Below are positions 63,673 through 64,000 of a stretch of 64,000 nt of DNA, piece after piece (the stretch's first letter is position 1; every line of letters begins with the position of its first letter). The DNA lies in the NCBI GenBank assembly GCA_016125385.1, contig WGLV01000051.1:56570-120569 (forward strand), in the 5' to 3' direction. Source of the stretch: a bacterium (lineage in GTDB: Bacteria > Hinthialibacterota > Hinthialibacteria > Hinthialibacterales > Hinthialibacteraceae). The notes beneath the pieces are model-generated. The model had not been told where the DNA came from and did no database searches. It saw only the letters and a program-made list of their open reading frames with translations. The position numbers were made by a program, and so were the translations under genes.

Positions 63673-63842
63673 TACAATACCTCTAACCATTTTTCCAGGG
63701 ATTTGGCGATTTTTTCGAGAGATCGTTCAGAAAGAAAAATCAGAATATGGCTCGTAAAACATCCTTCTTCCAAACTGAAGGCGACTTTAAACAACAAAGA
63801 ATAATTCCATGGAAACTCATGTTTTTCAAAAAAGGTTTTCAA
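63672..63842 (-). CDS. Small ORF upstream of GGDEF gene, possibly truncated
   Basis: 56 aa from TTG 63842 (KTFFEKHEFPWNYSLLFKVA, then FSLEEGCFTSHILIF, ending LEKWLEVL). The stop overlaps the GGDEF start codon in TAATG, implying translational coupling. Upstream in the same frame, ATG 63899 is cut off by TAG 63875, so this may be the remnant of a longer gene. Family not recognised. Confidence 0.5.
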   Translation of the reverse strand: MKTFFEKHEFPWNYSLLFKVAFSLEEGCFTSHILIFLSERSLEKIAKSLEKWLEVL

Positions 63843-63902
63843 AAAAGTTTTTTCTTCAAAAATTGGTTCGTTCTAAGAATCTGTGCGTTGGGTAGACATG
63901 GA

Positions 63903-63969
63903 AACACGCGCTAACTCGTGTAATCTCAGTTTGCTGAGAACATAAGAAGCACGAGGGGAAGCGCGTGTT
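63903..63969. repeat. Nested three-stem palindrome at the right edge
   Basis: AACACGCGCT/AGCGCGTGTT outer arms, CTCGTG/CACGAG middle arms and CTCAG/CTGAG inner arms nest around one loop. It resembles the structured end of a mobile element or a folded leader RNA. Confidence 0.7.
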
Positions 63970-64000
63970 ATTAAAGAGTATCATCAAAAAGACCTTAGGG
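63965..64000 (+). CDS. Possible start of a further gene (runs off window)
   Basis: GTG 63965 opens MLLKSIIKKTLG to the edge without a stop. Only 12 codons are visible, so this is tentative. Its position at the edge of the nested palindrome recalls a transposase start, but this cannot be shown here. Confidence 0.2.
   Translation, partial: MLLKSIIKKTLG

Overview
The window reads as a chromosomal contig from an uncultivated, Gram-negative, moderately GC-rich heterotrophic bacterium. Evidence includes an OprB-type outer-membrane porin, a periplasmic AmiC-type amidase with LysM domains, twin-arginine (Tat) exported Gfo/Idh/MocA and sugar-isomerase proteins, and many secreted beta-sandwich, beta-helix and lyase-like proteins. 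This mix suggests a Hydrogenedentota, Sumerlaeota or Lentisphaerota/PVC-like lineage; that placement is inference. No rRNA, tRNA or CRISPR was seen. Most long ORFs on the opposite strand (up to 723 aa) are GC-driven shadows.

Layout. 1-2 kb: UvrD/PcrA helicase running off the left edge, then a 195-bp tandem repeat. 2.7-5.6 kb: amino-acid permease, SAM methyltransferase and a membrane-anchored protein. 5.8-10.6 kb: hydrogenase maturation operon hypF-hypC-hypD-hypE, interrupted by an 82-bp palindromic element. 10.7-11.4 kb: two tandem, apparently paralogous sigma-54-type small-RNA units. 11.5-15.7 kb: sugar isomerase, Gfo/Idh/MocA oxidoreductase, M32 carboxypeptidase and intergenic repeats. 16-25 kb: a tandem pair of membrane-anchored proteins, a cupin, and a tandem duplicated pair of about 730-aa secreted proteins. 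25-31 kb: aroG, mnmA, a secreted lectin-like protein, ubiA and ubiX. 31-34 kb: a membrane protein and a very acidic protein with a DUF2325-like tail, then a nonsense-broken YefM antitoxin.

34.6-41.8 kb: a secreted glycan-related cluster with a PNGase F-like protein, Fn3 plus beta-helix protein, alginate-lyase-like protein and PHP-domain protein. 42-44 kb: an AT-richer insert with two HEPN-like genes and REP-like palindromes. 44.7-50.8 kb: NhaD-type antiporter, elbB, a DinB-like protein, lipoprotein, esterase, glycosyltransferase and TPR protein. 51-59 kb: amidase, radical SAM protein, OprB porin, dockerin-tailed protein and a LIM-plus-DA1-like metalloprotease. 59-61.2 kb: aroA-cmk. 61.2-64 kb: a Phd/Doc-like toxin-antitoxin pair flanked by a copy of the cmk 3' end, a pRiA4b ORF-3-like gene, a PAS-GGDEF protein and a nested palindrome at the edge.

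The most promising undescribed element is the pair of about 90-nt RNAs at 10.9-11.4 kb. Both have a -24/-12 promoter, the same 56-nt spacing to a CCTCCCC (anti-Shine-Dalgarno-like) motif, and the same terminator. Other leads are the TA module between duplicated cmk ends, the bacterial LIM/DA1 protease and the HEPN insert.
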